Assembly: GCA_016712535.1 (NCBI GenBank) | Contig: JADJQW010000003.1 | Location: forward strand, 823,001-887,000 | Source: Flavobacteriales bacterium | GTDB taxonomy: Bacteria; Bacteroidota; Bacteroidia; Flavobacteriales_F; PHOS-HE28 | Length of the DNA: 64,000 bases | Direction: 5' to 3' | In this document: in pieces, positions 1-8,703 of the stretch | Numbering within the stretch: the stretch's first letter is position 1 | Layout: every line of letters starts with the position of its first letter | Notes under the pieces: generated by a model | The model's input: only the letters and a program-made list of their open reading frames with translations | What the model was told of the DNA's origin: nothing | Database searches by the model: none | Translations under genes and position numbers: made by a program

Positions 1-1230
1 GAGCAAGCCGCAGAGGTGCGCCGGGTGAAGCGCAGCGAGAGCGGCATGATCCTCGATCCCGTGAAGCTCGACCGGCACGCCACCGTAGGCGATGCGCTGC
101 GCCTGATGGCCGAGAACCGCATCGGAGGCATCCCGGTGGTCGATTCCGACGGGTTCCTGGTCGGCATCGTCACCAACCGCGACCTGCGTTTCGAGAAGAA
201 GATGGCCCGTCCGGTGGCCGAGGTGATGACCTCAAAGAACATCGTCACCGCCAAGCCTGATACCACCATGGCCCAGGCCGAGGACGTGCTCCAGAGCCAC
301 AAGATCGAGAAGCTGCCCGTGGTGGACCCGGAGGGCAAGCTCGTCGGCCTCATCACCTACAAGGACATCCTCAAGCTCAAGCAGCACCCGCACGCATGCA
401 AGGACCGTTTGGGCCGTCTGCGCGTGGCCGCGGCCATCGGCATTGCTGCGGACAGCATGGAGCGCGCGAAGGCGCTGGTTGATGCCGGCGTTGATGCCCT
501 GGTGATCGATACCGCCCACGGCCACACCAAGGGCGTGATCAACATGGTGAAACAAGTGAAGGCTGCCTTCGCCGGCGTGGATGTGGTGGCCGGGAACATC
601 GCCACGGCGGAAGCCGCTCTGGCCCTGGTTGAAGCTGGCGCGGATGCGGTAAAGGTGGGCATTGGGCCCGGCAGCATCTGCACCACGCGCGTGATCGCGG
701 GCGTGGGCGTTCCGCAGCTCACGGCGGTGCTCGATTGCGCCAGCGCGATCGCGCACACCGGCGTCCCCGTGATCGCTGATGGGGGCATCCGCTACACGGG
801 CGATATCGTGAAGGCCCTGGCGGCCGGCGCCGGAACCGTGATGGTGGGCAGCATGTTCGCCGGCGTTGAGGAGAGCCCCGGCGAGACCATCATCTACGAA
901 GGCCGGCGCTTCAAGGCTTACCGCGGCATGGGCAGCATCGAGGCCATGCAGCAAGGCAGCAAGGACCGCTACTTCCAGGATATGGAGGACGATATCAAAA
1001 AGCTGGTGCCCGAAGGCATCTCTGGCCGGGTGCCCTACAAAGGCAAGCTCGCTGAAGTGGTGCATCAGCTCGTAGGGGGGCTTCGCGCCGGCATGGGCTA
1101 TTGCGGCGCACCGGACATGGACGCCTTGAAGCATGCGCGATTCATCCGGATCACCTCGGCTGGTGTGAAGGAGAGCCATCCGCACGATGTGTACATCACG
1201 CGTGAGGCCCCGAATTACAGTCACCTCTGA
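1..1230 (+). CDS. guaB: IMP dehydrogenase, 5' end outside window
   Basis: Converts IMP to XMP with NAD+, the committed step of guanine nucleotide synthesis in the cytoplasm. The frame is already open at base 1 and the leading residues (EQAAEV, then RRVKRSESGMI) match the stretch before the CBS pair in IMPDH, so the gene starts upstream and the GTG at 16 is not the true start. About 409 residues of the usual ~490 are present. The tandem CBS domains fill roughly bases 50-390. The barrel follows, with the catalytic loop GPGSICTTRV and its cysteine codon at 679-681. The flap and C-terminal YITREAPNYSHL end are normal. Next gene is convergent. Confidence 0.97.
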   Translation, partial: EQAAEVRRVKRSESGMILDPVKLDRHATVGDALRLMAENRIGGIPVVDSDGFLVGIVTNRDLRFEKKMARPVAEVMTSKNIVTAKPDTTMAQAEDVLQSHKIEKLPVVDPEGKLVGLITYKDILKLKQHPHACKDRLGRLRVAAAIGIAADSMERAKALVDAGVDALVIDTAHGHTKGVINMVKQVKAAFAGVDVVAGNIATAEAALALVEAGADAVKVGIGPGSICTTRVIAGVGVPQLTAVLDCASAIAHTGVPVIADGGIRYTGDIVKALAAGAGTVMVGSMFAGVEESPGETIIYEGRRFKAYRGMGSIEAMQQGSKDRYFQDMEDDIKKLVPEGISGRVPYKGKLAEVVHQLVGGLRAGMGYCGAPDMDALKHARFIRITSAGVKESHPHDVYITREAPNYSHL

Positions 1231-1314
1231 TCGGTAGCTGTTCGGTTGGTCGCGGTCAAGCGGACCATGGCTGCGGCAACTTCAGTCGATGCCAGTTAGG
1301 AACAGCTGATCGGC

Positions 1315-1902
1315 TTAGTCATCCAGGCCTTTCCCCGCCAGGATCCGCTGCATGTGCTTCTCGATGCGCGCTTCGCGAGTCTTGCTCAGCTTGGCTCCGG
1401 CGAAATGCAAGAGGTAGCCGCGCTGCCTTCCCGGCGTGAGCGCTTGGAATGCTTTCTTCAGCGCAGGCATGGCCTTCAGCCTCGCGGCGAACTCTTCGGG
1501 GATCGCGAATTCCTGCGCTGGCTTCAACGGCACCTTCATGCCCGCCCTCTCCACAGCGATGGCCTGCTCCATGTAGCTACGGATCAACGGGGCCATGTCC
1601 TTGATCACCTTCAGGCTGCTGAAACGGATCTGCCGAGCGCTCTGAACATTGGGCGTCTGTTGCACCAGGATGCCATGATCGTCCATCAGGAGCGCGCCCT
1701 TGTGGAAGAGCAGCGCGCAGTATTCATTGAAACCGTGCATGAGGAAGACGTTCTTCCCCTTCAGCGTGTAGCAGGGGTGCCCCCACTTGAGTTCTTCGGT
1801 GAGGCCGGTGTCCAGCGCCAGCTCACGAAGCTTCGCGAAAGATGCTTTCCATGGTCCATCCTTGTCGAAGAACCAGTCTACTCGTGGATTCGGTCCGTTC
1901 AT
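1315..1902 (-). CDS. YdeI/OmpD-associated family protein (DUF1801 + OmdA-like)
   Basis: 195 residues. The first ~120 resemble the DUF1801 fold (TEELKWGHPCYTLKGKNVFL, then LLFHKGALL). The C-terminal third (PEEFAARLKAMPALKKAFQALTPG) is the bacteriocin-protection YdeI/OmpD-associated motif, ending in a basic helix. No signal peptide is visible, so it is probably cytoplasmic. The biochemical role of this family is not established. It ends a minus-strand pair with the DUF1801 gene just upstream (6-base gap), suggesting co-transcription. Confidence 0.8.
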   Translation of the reverse strand: MNGPNPRVDWFFDKDGPWKASFAKLRELALDTGLTEELKWGHPCYTLKGKNVFLMHGFNEYCALLFHKGALLMDDHGILVQQTPNVQSARQIRFSSLKVIKDMAPLIRSYMEQAIAVERAGMKVPLKPAQEFAIPEEFAARLKAMPALKKAFQALTPGRQRGYLLHFAGAKLSKTREARIEKHMQRILAGKGLDD

Positions 1903-1908
1903 GATCGA

Positions 1909-2433
1909 TCAATGATTCAACCAGCCGGGAAGCGCCGCCGCTTGCTTCAGCCAGCTCACCAGTTGCTTCTCGTCCTCGATGCCGCTCTCGTAGATGTCGA
2001 GGTAGCGGGCGTTCTTGTCCTTGCTCGGTCCGGGTGGCAGCGGCTTCAACGACTGCCCAAAGAAGAAGGTGATGCGAACGAATTCGTTGAACACGTGCGT
2101 GGCGATGAACCAGCCCTGGCCTTCCACCCCATAGAACGGTGAGTTCCATTTCACGGCCTTCTGCAGCTTCGGGATGTGCTCTTCCAGAAGCGCATCGAGC
2201 CGCTCCCCGATCGCGCGCTTCCAGCCGGGCATCGCGGCGATGTACGCCTGCACCGGCGCATCGCCATCGCCCTTGGCGATCTGCGGATTGCCGCCGCTCA
2301 ACAGTTTCACCTTGGGTTTCGCGACACCCGCCTTCATCGACCGCAGGGTCTTCGCCGTTGGTCGGGTCGTTGTATTCCTCGACTTGGCAGGCGTAGTTGT
2401 CTTCTTCGTGCCTTGGGCTTTCTTCGCTGGCAT
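1909..2433 (-). CDS. DUF1801 domain protein with basic N-terminal tail
   Basis: 174 residues from the ATG at 2433 (MPAKKAQGTKK). A longer frame reaches 2496 but would run almost to the start of the divergent gene at 2502 and adds no recognisable domain, so the inner start is preferred. The first ~45 residues are a Lys/Thr/Pro/Ala-rich tail reminiscent of DNA-binding tails. The rest is DUF1801 (LQKAVKWNSPFYG; FVRITFFFGQSL). Function unknown. Divergent from another DUF1801 gene and followed by the YdeI-like gene, so three related genes cluster here. Confidence 0.75.
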   Translation of the reverse strand: MPAKKAQGTKKTTTPAKSRNTTTRPTAKTLRSMKAGVAKPKVKLLSGGNPQIAKGDGDAPVQAYIAAMPGWKRAIGERLDALLEEHIPKLQKAVKWNSPFYGVEGQGWFIATHVFNEFVRITFFFGQSLKPLPPGPSKDKNARYLDIYESGIEDEKQLVSWLKQAAALPGWLNH

Positions 2434-2477
2434 GGCCCGAAGTAAAGCAGGGCCGGTTGAAGCACGGTGCGCCCGAT

Positions 2478-2485
2478 CATCTTTG
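2478..2485 (+). promoter_or_regulatory. candidate -7 element CATCTTTG
   Basis: Near match to TAnnTTTG, 16 bases before the ATG at 2502. It lies inside the long version of the divergent DUF1801 frame, which argues for the shorter start there. Confidence 0.35.
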
Positions 2486-2501
2486 CGTGACACCAAACGC
2501 C

Positions 2502-2924
2502 ATGGCCAAAGCTGAACTCAAGACCAAGGAGAACGATGCCAGCGTGGAAGCCTTCATCGCGGAACAGAGCGAAGAAGTCGCCGCCGATTGCCGCGCGATC
2601 ATGAAGCTGATGAAGAAGATCACCGGCGAGGAGCCGCGCATGTGGGGCGCCAGCATCGTGGGCTTCGGGCGCTACCACTACAAGGGGGCCAGCGGCCGCG
2701 AAGGGGAATGGATGCTCACCGGTTTCAGTCCGCGCAAGGCGAACCTCTCGTTGTACATCCTTACGGGCCTCGACAAGTCGGCAGCGCAGCTGAAGAAGCT
2801 CGGCAAGCACAGCACGGGCAAGGGCTGCTTGTATTTCAGGCGCCTGAGCGATGTGGATGCGAAGGTGCTGGAGGAGCTGATCGTGAAAGGGGTGAAGGGG
2901 CTGGAGAAGATGCGCGTGAGGTAA
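2502..2924 (+). CDS. DUF1801 domain protein
   Basis: 140 residues starting MAKAELKTKEN. Matches the DUF1801 family: VAADCRAIMKLMKKITGEEP, MWGASIVGFGRYHY and WMLTGFSPRKANLSLYI. The frame is open upstream to 2397, but the ATG at 2502 has the -7-like element just before it and begins the conserved domain. No membrane segment. Family function is undetermined. Confidence 0.82.
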   Translation: MAKAELKTKENDASVEAFIAEQSEEVAADCRAIMKLMKKITGEEPRMWGASIVGFGRYHYKGASGREGEWMLTGFSPRKANLSLYILTGLDKSAAQLKKLGKHSTGKGCLYFRRLSDVDAKVLEELIVKGVKGLEKMRVR

Positions 2925-2939
2925 GTCTGCAGGGCGCGT

Positions 2940-3143
2940 TCACTCGTTCGCAACGCTCACGTTTCGCCCTAGCGTCTTGAAACGCACGCCATCAGCCTGC
3001 ACCACGGTGATGGTGAGGTGGCCGCTCTTGCTGATGTTCAGGTCGCGGGCGATGCCGCTCTTGCCTTTGTGCGTGCCGGCTACGACGATGCACCTGTCGC
3101 CGTCCCTCAGGGATGTGGTCTTGGGATCAGGCATAGGCCGCAT
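2940..3143 (-). CDS. small KOW-motif protein
   Basis: 67 residues from ATG 3143. A TTG at 3155 would add four residues but sits on top of the likely -7 element, and an inner ATG at 3134 is also possible. The core (DGDRCIVVAGTHKGKSGIARD) is a KOW motif as in ribosomal protein L24 and NusG, which binds RNA. The protein is too short to be L24 and lacks its other regions. Likely a stand-alone RNA-associated KOW protein; its partner is unknown. Confidence 0.7.
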   Translation of the reverse strand: MRPMPDPKTTSLRDGDRCIVVAGTHKGKSGIARDLNISKSGHLTITVVQADGVRFKTLGRNVSVANE

Positions 3144-3152
3144 GATGTTGCG

Positions 3153-3160
3153 CAAAGATG
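3153..3160 (-). promoter_or_regulatory. candidate -7 element CATCTTTG
   Basis: Read on the minus strand, 9 bases before the ATG at 3143; it argues for that start over the TTG at 3155. Confidence 0.35.
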
Positions 3161-3216
3161 CGCGCTGGCCTCGTTGGCGGATGATGGATGCAAGCTTCTG
3201 GTCACGGACAGCCGGG

Positions 3217-3224
3217 TACTTTCG
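3217..3224 (+). promoter_or_regulatory. candidate -7 element TACTTTCG
   Basis: 17 bases before the yjdM-like ATG at 3242; the same octamer precedes several other genes in this window. Confidence 0.5.
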
Positions 3225-3241
3225 CGCGCGAACCCATCACC

Positions 3242-3574
3242 ATGCCCGAGAACGCCAAGTGCCCCGAATGCGCATCGCTCATCACGTATCCGACCGGCAC
3301 CTCGCTGATGTGCGCGGAGTGCGGGCATGAGTGGAATCCGGATGAGATGCCTGAGGCCGGCCTGGTGGTGAAGGATGCCAATGGCAACGTGCTCCACGAT
3401 GGCGACGATGTGGTGATGGTGAAGGACCTGGCCGTGAAAGGCGCCCCGAAAGCGCTGAAGGCGGGCACCAAGGTGCGCGGCATCAAGCTCGTGGAAGGCG
3501 ATCACAACATCGATTGCTGGATCGAAGGCTTCGGGGCCATGGCGCTGAAGAGCATGTATGTGAAGAAGGCGTAG
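3242..3574 (+). CDS. yjdM: YjdM (PhnA-domain) zinc-ribbon protein
   Basis: 110 residues, close to E. coli YjdM (formerly PhnA, ~111 residues). The N-terminal zinc ribbon shows CPEC and CAECGHEWNPDE. The C-terminal PhnA domain shows VVKDANGNVLHDGDDVVMVK, GTKVRGIKLVEGDHNIDCWI and the final KSMYVKKA. The family is soluble; the old link to alkylphosphonate use is not supported by its biochemistry and its role is unclear. Start at 3242 puts the zinc ribbon at residue 7. Monocistronic by spacing. Confidence 0.93.
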   Translation: MPENAKCPECASLITYPTGTSLMCAECGHEWNPDEMPEAGLVVKDANGNVLHDGDDVVMVKDLAVKGAPKALKAGTKVRGIKLVEGDHNIDCWIEGFGAMALKSMYVKKA

Positions 3575-3725
3575 CCGCATGCGCATGCCGCTCGTCCTCG
3601 GTGCCCTCGCCGGGCGCAGAGCCTGACGGACGAAGGGGCGCGTGGATGGGGGCAGGCTTGTTCCGGTTGCCGCGCGTGCCATCTAACTTCGGGCAGGCAT
3701 TCCGTCGACCTCAAACCCAACACGC

Positions 3726-4091
3726 ATGGCCCAGTACGTGGATGGATTCGTGATCCCCATCGCTGAACACAAACTGAAGGAATACCGCGTCATCGCCGCC
3801 AAGGCGAAGAAGATCTGGATGGAATACGGCGCGCTCGCCTATTTCGAGTGCGTGGGGGACGACCTCACCCCCGAGGGCATCACGGCCACCTTTCCGCGCA
3901 TCGTGAAGCCGAAGGCGGGGGAGACCGTGCTCTTCTCCTGGATATTGTACCGATCGAAAGCGCACCGCAACAGCATCATGAAGAAGATCATGGCCGATCC
4001 GCGCATGGAGAAGATGATGGACCCCAGGAATCCGCCCTTCGATATGAAGCGCATGACGGTGGGCGGCTTCAGGGTGCTGGTAGGTGGGTGA
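3726..4091 (+). CDS. DUF1428 family protein
   Basis: 121 residues. MAQYVDGFVIPI, then AKKIWMEYGALAYFECVGDD and MKRMTVGGFRVLVG are characteristic of DUF1428, small soluble proteins with a ferredoxin-like (dimeric alpha-beta barrel) fold. No enzymatic activity is assigned to the family. It stands alone between the yjdM-like gene and a T9SS cargo gene. Confidence 0.9.
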   Translation: MAQYVDGFVIPIAEHKLKEYRVIAAKAKKIWMEYGALAYFECVGDDLTPEGITATFPRIVKPKAGETVLFSWILYRSKAHRNSIMKKIMADPRMEKMMDPRNPPFDMKRMTVGGFRVLVGG

Positions 4092-4255
4092 CCCTTCCGC
4101 CGTTCGTGATTCACATCGCCGGAACACCCGGCAAAGCCGACGCTCAACAAGCTGCGGGACGCCGATGGATGCGTGGGCGGCAGCTTTGTGGGCAGCGTGC
4201 GGAGGGCGAACGATCCGTCGTACACTTGGGTACGCTGGCTTAAACGGATCAACTC

Positions 4256-5788
4256 ATGAAGAATGGATCGCTGCCCTTCCTCCTTGCGGGTGCCCTAACG
4301 GTTGCGGTCGCCGATGGACGCGCGCAGTACAACACGGAGTGGATCAGCCTTTTCGATGGGCTCACCGGCTACCATAGCGCGGAGGACCTCGTGCTCTTGC
4401 CCGGCGGGGAGCTGGTCGCCAGCGGCCTGTTCAAGCCCGCCAACACGGCGGAGTTCTACGTGGCGGCGTTCGATGGAACGGGAGTTCCGCTGTGGATCAA
4501 CGGGCTGCCGGACAGCATCGGGCGCGCGTGGAAGATCTTCGAGTTGAACGACGGCTCCGTGCTCGCGTTGGGGGACTACGAGAACCAGACCGGCACCAAC
4601 GATGTGCTCGTGCAGCGCTACACGGCAGGCGGGATCCAGACCGGCGAGATCGTGCTGAACTCCGCAGGCACCAACACGGGTGATGACTTCGGCGATGCCA
4701 CCATGGACACCGAAGGCCAGGTGTACCTCACCGGCCGATTCACTTCCGGTGGGCAGACCAGGCCGGGGCTGGCGAGGCTGACGGCTTCGGGTGATCTGGC
4801 GTGGTGGGTCACCCATCCGCTGCCAACCAACTGGAACGGCTTCGGCCTCGGCCTGGCGGTGGAGGCAATCGGCGACTCGGTGGTGGTAATGTGGACACGC
4901 AACGGCAGTTCCTATTCCGCCGCGGTCGGTTACTCATCAGCGGGAACGCACCTCTGGACCACGGACCTGCTGGTGAGCACCACGGACAACAACAACGCGA
5001 TGACCACCGATGGGCTCGGGCACGTCCTGGTCGGTGGCGGACGCAACCAGCAGTTCAACGTCACCAAACTGGCCGCCGACGGCGCGATCCTCTGGAGCAC
5101 CGACTTCGGCTTCCCCGGATTGAGCAGCGTGAATGGCCGGGTGCGGCACTTGCGCTGCGATGCGCAGGGCGATGTGTACGCAGTGGGCGAGGGGTCCTTC
5201 CAGGCGTCCATCCCCGGGCCGTATCTGCTAGCGGCCAAGCTGAGCAGCGCGGGTAACGTGCTGTGGACCGATACGCTCACCGGTGGCAACATCAGTTACT
5301 GCCTCAACATGGACCATGCGCTCCTGCACGATGATCGTTGGATCATCGCCTCGGCCTATATCGGATCCTATCTCTACGAGTATGACACAAGCGGCACACG
5401 GCTCTTCCGGCAGCCGTGGAACGTGCCCGGTGCGCAGAACAGCAAGGTGAACGCCATGGTCATGGGCAACGATGGGGCGCTCTACCTCGCCGGACGCGCC
5501 CAGCTGACCGGCCAGGCCGGTGATGGGTTCGTGGCGAAGTTGACGCCCCTGGCCACAGCCCTTGCCGAGGCGGATGCACCAAGAGGCCTCTTGTATCCTG
5601 TGCCGGCCACGGACCGATTGCAATTGCCGAGCGGGCTGCCGGCCGGTGCCGTGGTCAGGGTCACCGACATCAACGGCCGGGTGATCTTCACTACGCAGGA
5701 TCAGCACAGCGTCGATGTGGTCCGCTTGTCGGCGGGCAGCTACATCCTCCAAGCGGCCGGTCTGCGCTGGCGCTTCGTGAAGGAATAG
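4256..5788 (+). CDS. T9SS cargo protein with beta-propeller-like repeats
   Basis: 510 residues. A signal peptide (MKNGSLPFLLAGALTVAVADG) leads into about 400 residues of repeated strands of the type 'GxVYAVGEG... LLAAKLSSAGNVLWTDTL', resembling PQQ/SBBP-like beta-propeller blades. The last ~75 residues (LLYPVPATDRLQLP ... VRVTDINGRVIF ... GSYILQAAGLRWRFVKE) are a type A T9SS sorting domain, so the protein should cross the outer membrane and be anchored or released. Ligand unknown. The next gene is also a propeller-type T9SS cargo. Confidence 0.85.
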   Translation: MKNGSLPFLLAGALTVAVADGRAQYNTEWISLFDGLTGYHSAEDLVLLPGGELVASGLFKPANTAEFYVAAFDGTGVPLWINGLPDSIGRAWKIFELNDGSVLALGDYENQTGTNDVLVQRYTAGGIQTGEIVLNSAGTNTGDDFGDATMDTEGQVYLTGRFTSGGQTRPGLARLTASGDLAWWVTHPLPTNWNGFGLGLAVEAIGDSVVVMWTRNGSSYSAAVGYSSAGTHLWTTDLLVSTTDNNNAMTTDGLGHVLVGGGRNQQFNVTKLAADGAILWSTDFGFPGLSSVNGRVRHLRCDAQGDVYAVGEGSFQASIPGPYLLAAKLSSAGNVLWTDTLTGGNISYCLNMDHALLHDDRWIIASAYIGSYLYEYDTSGTRLFRQPWNVPGAQNSKVNAMVMGNDGALYLAGRAQLTGQAGDGFVAKLTPLATALAEADAPRGLLYPVPATDRLQLPSGLPAGAVVRVTDINGRVIFTTQDQHSVDVVRLSAGSYILQAAGLRWRFVKE

Positions 5789-5951
5789 CGTCACGCGCTC
5801 AGCATCCCTTTCGCCGCCACCGTTCATCCCCCGGAACGCCGCTGCCTTGGTGCGCATCACCGATGGTTGTTCTGCAGGAGATGGCATGCGCGGTCTGCCT
5901 AGGTTGCTCATGGCTTGGCGCTGAACACGTCGGCCCCGAACCCCATCGCCC

Positions 5952-7106
5952 ATGAGACCATCGATACCCGTTGCACTTGTCGCGTGCTGCCTGTCCTCCT
6001 CCGTGCAAGCGCAATCCACCTACGAGGTTCTGGTGAACAGCCGCGGCACCAACGCCGTGCACCGCTACGATGCCAGCGGCAACTTCCTCGGCGAGTTCAT
6101 CACTTCCGGCTCCGGCAGCTTGTTCGGTCCGGAGCAGGTGCTCTTCCATCCCGATGGCTCGGTGCTCGTCACCGGCTTCGGCAACACCGCCATCAAGCGC
6201 TACGATGGTCTCACCGGCGACTACCTCGGTGATTTCACTTCGGGCTACGCGCTCGAAATGCCTTCCAAGATGTCCATCGGCCCTGACAGCCTGATCTATG
6301 TGACCCAATGGGGCACCGTGCAGAAGAAGGTGGTGCGCTTCGACCTGGACGGCGATTTCGTGGATGAGTTCACCAGCATCGACACGCCCAACGGGCTGGG
6401 CCACTTCTGGGATGCGCAAGGCCGCTTCTACCTCTCCGTGTACGGCAACGGCGGCAACGGCACGGTGCAGCGCTTCGCGGCCGACGGCACCTTCCTCGAT
6501 GTGTTCATCAACAGCACCATCCTGCAAGGCCCCACCGACATCTGGCAGGAGGCCAACGGCGATGTGCTGGTGCAGGACTGGACCGTGGGCAACGTGCTGC
6601 GCTTCGACTCCACCGGAAGCTACCTCGGCGTGTACATCAGCAGACTCATCAACCCGGAGGGGCATGCCTTCCTGCCACCCGACGGCGACCTGCTCATGGG
6701 CGACTGGGGCGAGGATGCCGTGCATTGGTTCGACGCGTCGGGCACGGCGCTGGGCTTCTTCGCGAGCGGCAACGGATTGACCGACCCCAACGGCGTGGTG
6801 GTGCGCGAAGTGCCCGCCGTGGGAATCGCGGAAGACCCGGTGGCGACCGGAACTCTTGCCGTGATGCCCGCCGTGGGAACTGGTCCATTTGAATTGCGGC
6901 TCGACCACGTCTTACCGGGAGCACGCTTCCAAGTGCTCGATGCCATGGGACGCGTGGTGGAGGAGCGCTCGCTGCCGCACGCGGGTAGCGATGGCCTGCG
7001 CTGGCGATGGATGCCGGCGGCCCAACTGGCGCCCGGACGCTACACGGCCATGGTACGCGACGACAGCACCGTCGCGCGCGCAGCGATCGTCATCACTGGC
7101 CATTGA
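5952..7106 (+). CDS. NHL-like repeat T9SS cargo protein
   Basis: 384 residues. Signal peptide MRPSIPVALVACCLSSSVQA, then about six NHL/SMP-30-like blades with the recurring pattern 'V.RFD..G.....F' (HRYDASGNFLGEFI; KRYDGLTGDYLGDF; LRFDSTGSYLGVYI; HWFDASGTALGFF). The C-terminal ~75 residues (ARFQVLDAMGRVVEERSLPH ... APGRYTAMVRDD) look like a T9SS sorting domain, less canonical than in the neighbour. Ligand or substrate not predictable. No clear promoter element seen in the 163-base gap upstream. Confidence 0.8.
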   Translation: MRPSIPVALVACCLSSSVQAQSTYEVLVNSRGTNAVHRYDASGNFLGEFITSGSGSLFGPEQVLFHPDGSVLVTGFGNTAIKRYDGLTGDYLGDFTSGYALEMPSKMSIGPDSLIYVTQWGTVQKKVVRFDLDGDFVDEFTSIDTPNGLGHFWDAQGRFYLSVYGNGGNGTVQRFAADGTFLDVFINSTILQGPTDIWQEANGDVLVQDWTVGNVLRFDSTGSYLGVYISRLINPEGHAFLPPDGDLLMGDWGEDAVHWFDASGTALGFFASGNGLTDPNGVVVREVPAVGIAEDPVATGTLAVMPAVGTGPFELRLDHVLPGARFQVLDAMGRVVEERSLPHAGSDGLRWRWMPAAQLAPGRYTAMVRDDSTVARAAIVITGH

Positions 7107-7309
7107 ACCAGCGGTTTGGGCTGTGCGGATCGATCACGCCCGCATGAAGTGCGCTCCGCCCGCCATGACCTTCTACAGGACTCTCTTCATCACCAGATCG
7201 GACAGGTCGCGGGCGGCGTTTATTCTCCGCAGATATTGCGGAGATCGCGAACAACAATTCCCGCAAGATCTGATGCCTCCATCGGCGGCCCATGTGCGAC
7301 CACTGTCCC

Positions 7310-7765
7310 TCAGCCTCGGCTCGACAGGCTCCCCGTCAAGTGGGACACGATGGAAGCGGCGGCCAGCAGGAGGGAGATCCAATGGAAGAAGGTGATGCGT
7401 TCGCCGAACACCTTCATCGCTACGAATACGGAGGTGGTGCCCATGGCCAGCAAGGCGTACAGCGTGTAGGCGCCCGCCCCGCTGCTGCGATAGAGGAGGT
7501 ACAGGAACACGTTCAGCAGCACCAGGCCCGCAGCGCTCGCCGCCATCCACTTCGCGTTCGATCCGATGTACGCGCGCCATCCCGTGGTGGAATGCATGCA
7601 GGCGATAGCGAACAGACACAGGGCCGCCAGCAGTAGGGAGAAAGCACCGAACAGGAACGGGTTCGCGAAGGCGCTGGCCTTCTTCTGGCCCACGGTCACC
7701 AGGGCGTTGCCGCAGGCAGCGATGAGCGCGAGCAGTGCGGGCAGTGCGAAGTGGATCGCCTTCAT
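7310..7765 (-). CDS. short EamA/DMT-type membrane transporter
   Basis: 151 residues with about five hydrophobic segments, roughly half an ordinary ten-segment EamA (drug/metabolite) transporter, like the small SMR/EmrE-sized members that work as dimers. Motifs: NALVTVGQKKASAF at the first helix end and ALLAMGTTSVFVAMKVFGER near the end, the usual EamA G-E signature. Last gene of the minus-strand operon, 3 bases after the acetyltransferase. Substrate unknown. Confidence 0.75.
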   Translation of the reverse strand: MKAIHFALPALLALIAACGNALVTVGQKKASAFANPFLFGAFSLLLAALCLFAIACMHSTTGWRAYIGSNAKWMAASAAGLVLLNVFLYLLYRSSGAGAYTLYALLAMGTTSVFVAMKVFGERITFFHWISLLLAAASIVSHLTGSLSSRG

Positions 7766-7768
7766 CGG

Positions 7769-8299
7769 TCAAGGCGTTCGGGTCATCACGTCGTAATCGA
7801 AGTGCATGCCTTGGAAGTCGTATGCGTAGGCCGTCGCTTTGCGGAACCCGTGCCGTTCGTAGAACCGGATGGCCTTGTCGTTGCCTACCCATACTGCGAG
7901 CCACAGCGTGCGCTTACCGAGGGCGCGCGCTTCGGCGAGCAGATCGTCCTGGAGCTTCTCCCCGATGCCGTTGCCGATGTGCTCGTCCAGCACGTAGATC
8001 TTCTGGAGTTGGGCGGGCGAGGGATCGTCCAAACCCGCGTACGGGCTATGCTTTTTCATCTTCGCGTAGCCTACCGGTAGTCCATCGGCCAGTGCGAGCC
8101 AGTAAGCGTTGTTCGGCTTGCCGATGCTGTTCCTGACCTTCTCCACCGCGAACGTTTCGCGCAGGTAGTTCTTCAGCACCACGGGGTCTTTCCATACCGT
8201 ACCGAAGGCCTGGCGGAAGGTCACTTGCGCCAGCAAGGCCACCACGGGCGCATCCTCCGGCCGCGCGCGCTGGATCCGGATGTCGATGGCGCTGTCCAT
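7769..8299 (-). CDS. GNAT family N-acetyltransferase
   Basis: 176 residues from ATG 8299; an in-frame ATG at 8311 adds four. The 8299 start shares a base with the rhodanese stop (TGATG), the usual arrangement for coupled translation. GNAT landmarks: LQKIYVLDEHIGNGIGEKL (strand 4 plus the acetyl-CoA pyrophosphate loop, a variant of Q/RxxGxG/A) and NDKAIRFYERHGFRK near the C-terminus. Resembles PaiA-like polyamine acetyltransferases, but the acceptor cannot be told from sequence. Confidence 0.88.
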   Translation of the reverse strand: MDSAIDIRIQRARPEDAPVVALLAQVTFRQAFGTVWKDPVVLKNYLRETFAVEKVRNSIGKPNNAYWLALADGLPVGYAKMKKHSPYAGLDDPSPAQLQKIYVLDEHIGNGIGEKLQDDLLAEARALGKRTLWLAVWVGNDKAIRFYERHGFRKATAYAYDFQGMHFDYDVMTRTP

Positions 8300-8703
8300 C
8301 AGCACGCGCATTGGAATTGCAGGCCCGAACGCCCTTCACGCCCTTCGGTGGAATGACCATCGCGCTTCCACCAGTCCAATCCGCCCACCAGCTCCTTCAC
8401 ATCGAAGCCCATGGAGGCCAGTTTCAGCGCGCCCTTGGTGGAGGCGTTGCAGCCGATGCCATCGCAATAGGTCACATAGAGCACGTGGCGGTCCAGGTCG
8501 GCAACGGATCCCTCGTTCATTTCACGATGCGGCAAATTGATGGCTGCCGGGATGTGCTCGGTGGCGTAGGCATCGCGTGTGCGCGTGTCCACCACCACGA
8601 TCCGTTCCCCGGCTTCGATGGCGGCGTACAGGTCGGCGCTGTCGAGCTCGTGATCGAGCTTCCGTCGGAAGTGATCGATGCGGTCCTGGTGCTTCATGGT
8701 CAT
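8299..8703 (-). CDS. rhodanese-like sulfurtransferase
   Basis: 134 residues, single rhodanese domain: VVDTRTRDAYATEHIPAAIN, the active-site loop YCDGIGCNAS with its cysteines, then FDVKELVGGLDWWKRDG. The loop CDGIGCN differs from the classical CRxGxR, so sulfur-acceptor specificity is open. Overlaps the end of the upstream regulator gene by 4 bases (ATGA), so it is translationally coupled. Confidence 0.88.
   Translation of the reverse strand: MTMKHQDRIDHFRRKLDHELDSADLYAAIEAGERIVVVDTRTRDAYATEHIPAAINLPHREMNEGSVADLDRHVLYVTYCDGIGCNASTKGALKLASMGFDVKELVGGLDWWKRDGHSTEGREGRSGLQFQCAC

Noticed and set aside
232..1224. Long minus-strand open frame opposite guaB
   Set aside because: Antisense to a certain gene; its His/Ala/Gly/Arg-rich product has no motif. 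In GC-rich DNA such shadow frames are common.
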